Shown piece after piece: positions 6,788-8,756 of a DNA stretch of 8,756 bases. Location of the stretch: assembly GCA_034435395.1 (NCBI GenBank), contig DAOTXK010000284.1, positions 1-8,756 on the forward strand, written 5' to 3'. Made by a program: the position numbers and the translations under genes. The DNA comes from DAOTXK01 sp034435395. Lineage in GTDB: Bacteria; Chloroflexota; Anaerolineae; Aggregatilineales; Ch27. Below the pieces are notes generated by a model that made no database searches, was not told where the DNA came from, and was given only the letters and a program-made list of their open reading frames with translations. The stretch's first letter is position 1. Each line of letters opens with the position of its first letter.

Positions 6788-7195
6788 CTAAAAAGCGTAG
6801 TCTTCCTCGTCGTCATCAGCGGCGTCCAGCGGATCATAGTGGTTGAGCTCCGAGGGGGAACGGCGGTCACCCAGCAAGATCATCTCATTGGCGACCAGCT
6901 CCGTGCGATAATGCCGCTTGCCGTTGTCATCTTCCCAGCCCCGGGTTTGCAGTCGGCCCTCAATGTAGACTTGCTGCCCTTTGTTGAGGTGCGACTTACA
7001 AATCTCGGCCAAGGCCCCCCAGGCCACCACGTTGAACCACTCAACTTCCTCGCGACGATCGCCCTCCGCCGAGGTCCAACTGCGGCTGGTTGCCACACTG
7101 AAACTCGTGACCGGTCGCCCGCTGGGGGTATATCGCATCTCCGGATCACGCCCTAGGTGGCCGATAATCATGACTTTGTTAAGCCCGCGACCCAT
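6788..7195 (-). CDS. ssb: Single-stranded DNA-binding protein
   Basis: This is a 135-residue protein that coats single-stranded DNA in replication, recombination and repair. The OB fold spans about 1-110, opening with GLNKVMIIGHLGRDPEMRYT (residues 4-23), then FSVATSR (32-38), the aromatic WFNVVAWG stretch (53-60), the KGQQVYIEGRLQTR strand (72-85) and a final EMILL strand (104-108). The tail is short, about 25 residues, and ends DDDEEDYAF instead of the common D-D-I-P-F tip, but it keeps the acidic run and terminal Phe that partner proteins bind. Start: the ATG at 7195 has AAGGAG 8 nt upstream and gives the usual SSB N-terminus. A GTG at 7219 in the same frame would place that site inside the coding region. 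The gap to rpsF is 71 nt; the rpsF-ssb-rpsR order is classic. Confidence 0.97.
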   Translation of the reverse strand: MGRGLNKVMIIGHLGRDPEMRYTPSGRPVTSFSVATSRSWTSAEGDRREEVEWFNVVAWGALAEICKSHLNKGQQVYIEGRLQTRGWEDDNGKRHYRTELVANEMILLGDRRSPSELNHYDPLDAADDDEEDYAF

Positions 7196-7266
7196 TCCGA
7201 TTACTCCTTCAACCGGCACGTCTCGCCTCGGACAGATTGCTGATGACGGTGTAATACGGACGGTGG

Positions 7267-7551
7267 CTAATCCGCACGGACCAGCAGGTAGCGCAGAATA
7301 GCATCGTTTAACTTCAGGTTACGTTCCACCTCGCCGATCGTCTCCGGCGCGAGCGACGCTTCAACCAACACATAATGGCCTTCATGCTGGTCGTTGATGG
7401 CATAGGCCAGTCGCCGCCGCCCCCACTGATCAACGCGATGCACTTCATTGCCCTGCTCGACAATCAGTTGCCGGACCCGCTCAATCGCCTCAGCAACCGC
7501 ATCCTCGCTGATGTCAGGGCGGACAATGAACGTCAATTCATACGTGCGCAT
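7267..7551 (-). CDS. rpsF: 30S ribosomal protein S6
   Basis: This is a 94-residue protein of normal S6 length. It opens with MRTYELTFIVRPD (1-13), has WGRRRLAYAI (43-52) and GHYVLVEA (58-65), and ends with RNLKLNDAILRYLLVR (77-92), all typical S6 segments. S6 binds S18 and 16S rRNA on the 30S platform. The frame is open 76 codons further upstream to 7779, but that stretch overlaps the promoter and structured leader. The start at 7551 is the family N-terminus and has a strong AAAGGAGG (7571-7564), though 12 nt away. It is the first gene of the cluster. Autoregulation through the leader hairpins is likely. Confidence 0.97.
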   Translation of the reverse strand: MRTYELTFIVRPDISEDAVAEAIERVRQLIVEQGNEVHRVDQWGRRRLAYAINDQHEGHYVLVEASLAPETIGEVERNLKLNDAILRYLLVRAD

Positions 7552-7567
7552 TGTGGCAGCTTGCCTC

Positions 7568-7621
7568 CTTTCCTCGGGATTGTCCTCGATAGATGGTGGC
7601 CCATCCATCAAGAACGGAAAG
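7568..7621 (-). promoter_or_regulatory. Candidate S6:S18 complex-binding leader (rpsF autoregulation)
   Basis: Read on the minus strand, CTTTCC (7621-7616) pairs with GGAAAG (7573-7568) as a 6-bp basal stem. Directly on it stands a 15-bp hairpin: 5' arm 7615-7601, loop GCCA 7600-7597, 3' arm 7596-7582, with a few G-U pairs. The only unpaired segment between the two stems is AATCCCGA (7581-7574) on the 3' side, containing CCG. A stem and a hairpin flanking a CCG bulge is the described S6:S18 complex-binding motif of rpsF mRNAs, which mimics the 16S rRNA site. The basal stem's 3' arm overlaps the Shine-Dalgarno (7571-7564), so protein binding could block translation. A further 7-bp hairpin (7643-7637 with 7628-7622) abuts it on the 5' side. 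Confidence 0.8.
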
Positions 7622-7659
7622 CCGGTTTGCCGACAGAAACCAGGCAACTTCGGGTGAGG

Positions 7660-7688
7660 ATAGTACCTTAGAACAGGGGCTTTGGCAA
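7660..7688 (-). promoter_or_regulatory. rpsF: Candidate promoter of the rpsF-ssb-rpsR cluster
   Basis: On the minus strand TTGCCA (7688-7683) and TACTAT (7665-7660) are separated by 17 bases, matching consensus at five and four of six positions. Transcription would begin near 7653, giving a leader of about 100 nt that contains the whole folded motif before the rpsF start at 7551. The position agrees well with that structure. Confidence 0.6.
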
Positions 7689-7761
7689 GACTCGCCTGCT
7701 CAGCATTCCTCAACGTTACGCTCATGGCACGGCAGTGATAGTGCACCACGGACCGGGCAAA

Positions 7762-7798
7762 CCCGCCAACGATTCCCATTTGGCGTCCCCCGCCAAAT
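7762..7798. promoter_or_regulatory. Inverted repeat with extra half-site, candidate operator upstream of the clostripain gene
   Basis: ATTTGGCG (7778-7785) and CGCCAAAT (7791-7798) are a perfect 8+8 inverted repeat with a TCCCC spacer. CCCGCCAA appears again at 7762-7769, 27 bases before the copy at 7789-7796, so three half-sites lie within 37 bases. There is no T-tract on either side, so it does not look like a terminator. It sits between the divergent rpsF and clostripain genes, 49 bases before the latter's start. A CATACT/TACTAG stretch (7799-7806) right after it could be a -10. The cognate regulator is unknown. Confidence 0.45.
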
Positions 7799-7847
7799 CA
7801 TACTAGACTGAGGACACTTCCTATTCCCAGGCCAGGAGATACTGCTG

Positions 7848-8756
7848 ATGAAAGCCCTGCGGATTGCCGTGTTAGCTGTGATTGTGATCGCGCTGGCCGG
7901 GCCGCCCCTCCAGGCGGCGACCAGCGGGGTCGATCATCCTTCAGCCCAACCTGCCCCACTCCGATTTCACCCCAGCGTTATGGACACAGCCGCCTACGCA
8001 GCCGCCCGCGACCAGGTCAACCGCTGGATGGCCGAACGCGCCGCCACCGCCTCCGGGACCCCGATCACCAGCCAACAGGCGCAGCAACGACGGGCGGCCT
8101 GGACGTTGATGATCTATCTGGCCGCCGACAACGACCTGGAGGAGTTTGCGATTGGCGACCTGAACGAGATGGAACTGATCGGCAGCACCTCAGACATCAA
8201 CGTGGTCGTGCAGATGGATCGCGCCGCCGGATATGACAACTCCAACAACGACTGGGTCGACACCCGCCGCTTTTTTGTCACCCGCGACAGCAACCAGAAC
8301 ACCATCGCTTCCCAGGTTGTCCAAACCCTGGGGGAAACCAATACCGGCAACCCGGCGGCGCTGGTTGACTTCGCCACCTGGGCGATACGCACCTACCCGG
8401 CCAGCCGCTACGGCTTGATCATCTGGGATCACGGCGGGTCGTGGATGGGGGTCGCCAGCGATGCCTCCGCTGGAGACGACGAACTGAACCTGCCAGAGAT
8501 CGACCAGGCGCTCTCCCAGATCGTCGCCGCCAACAACGGCGCGCGCCTGGACCTGATCGGCTTCGATGCCTGCCTGATGAGCGAGTTCGAAGTGTATCAT
8601 ACGGTCGCCCCCTACGGGCACTACGGCGTCGCTGCCGAGGAAACCATCCCCGGCTTTGGGTGGGAGTATGCCACTCCCCTAGATACCCTGGCCAGAGACC
8701 CTTCGCTGGATGGCCTGGCCCTGGGGCGCTTGTTCGTCGACAGCTACATGGCCTTC
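7848..8756 (+). CDS. Secreted clostripain-family (C11) cysteine peptidase, partial
   Basis: The first 303 codons are present with no stop; the gene continues past the right edge. Residues 1-23 form a signal peptide: a short basic start, a hydrophobic core, and a probable cleavage after LQA at 21-23. A spacer of about 60 residues follows, as in proteins with an N-terminal pro-segment. The catalytic domain starts near residue 84 with WTLMIYLAADNDLE (85-98), the usual C11 opening. WDHGG (193-197) supplies the catalytic His195 and GFDACLMS (238-245) supplies Cys242. Conserved EE and PGFGW stretches follow (264-272). Clostripain relatives cut after basic residues and are often calcium-dependent and self-processed; the specificity of this protein is not established. 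AGGAG (7834-7838) lies 9 nt before the ATG. It is divergent from rpsF and functionally unrelated to it. Confidence 0.92.
   Translation, partial: MKALRIAVLAVIVIALAGPPLQAATSGVDHPSAQPAPLRFHPSVMDTAAYAAARDQVNRWMAERAATASGTPITSQQAQQRRAAWTLMIYLAADNDLEEFAIGDLNEMELIGSTSDINVVVQMDRAAGYDNSNNDWVDTRRFFVTRDSNQNTIASQVVQTLGETNTGNPAALVDFATWAIRTYPASRYGLIIWDHGGSWMGVASDASAGDDELNLPEIDQALSQIVAANNGARLDLIGFDACLMSEFEVYHTVAPYGHYGVAAEETIPGFGWEYATPLDTLARDPSLDGLALGRLFVDSYMAF

Noticed and set aside
7552..7779. 76-codon N-terminal extension of rpsF
   Set aside because: It overlaps the promoter and leader hairpins, has no S6 similarity, and the normal S6 start has a strong Shine-Dalgarno.
8114..8621. Minus-strand open frames opposite the clostripain gene
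   Set aside because: The plus strand encodes a clear C11 catalytic domain with the His and Cys motifs, so the minus-strand frames are antisense artefacts.

Overview
The window is GC-rich bacterial chromosomal DNA. The gene set suggests a Chloroflexota (Anaerolineae-like) genome: two large multi-membrane GT-C-like proteins in tandem, a parvulin with a long Thr/Pro linker, a compact rpsF-ssb-rpsR cluster, and a secreted clostripain-family protease. This placement is inferred from gene style and family content; no phylogeny was possible.

Layout. (1) Bases 1-3879, minus strand: a two-gene unit of large membrane proteins. The upstream gene is a DUF2723-type (TMEM260/protein O-mannosyltransferase-like) protein. 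The downstream gene is a GT-C/YfhO-like multi-spanning protein that runs off the left edge. Together they suggest a cell-envelope or protein glycosylation function. (2) Bases 4053-4700, plus strand: a small YesL/DUF624-type membrane protein, divergent from the first unit. (3) Bases 4756-4914: a bidirectional terminator, a tRNA-Pro(GGG) gene on the minus strand, and a near-consensus promoter for it (TTGACC-17-TATAAT). (4) Bases 4984-7688, minus strand: promoter, structured mRNA leader, rpsF, ssb, rpsR, then a membrane-anchored PpiC-type peptidyl-prolyl isomerase. The rplI gene that often follows rpsR is not present. (5) Bases 7848-8756, plus strand: the N-terminal 303 codons of a secreted clostripain (C11) cysteine peptidase, cut by the window edge.

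The most informative non-coding element is the rpsF leader. Read on the minus strand, it folds into a 6-bp basal stem and a 15-bp hairpin separated by a one-sided bulge containing CCG. That matches the described S6:S18 complex-binding autoregulatory motif, and its basal stem overlaps the rpsF Shine-Dalgarno. A second regulatory candidate is an 8+8 inverted repeat, plus an extra half-site, upstream of the clostripain gene. I did not find a convincing previously undescribed multi-gene system. Most of the window is recognisable housekeeping and envelope genes.
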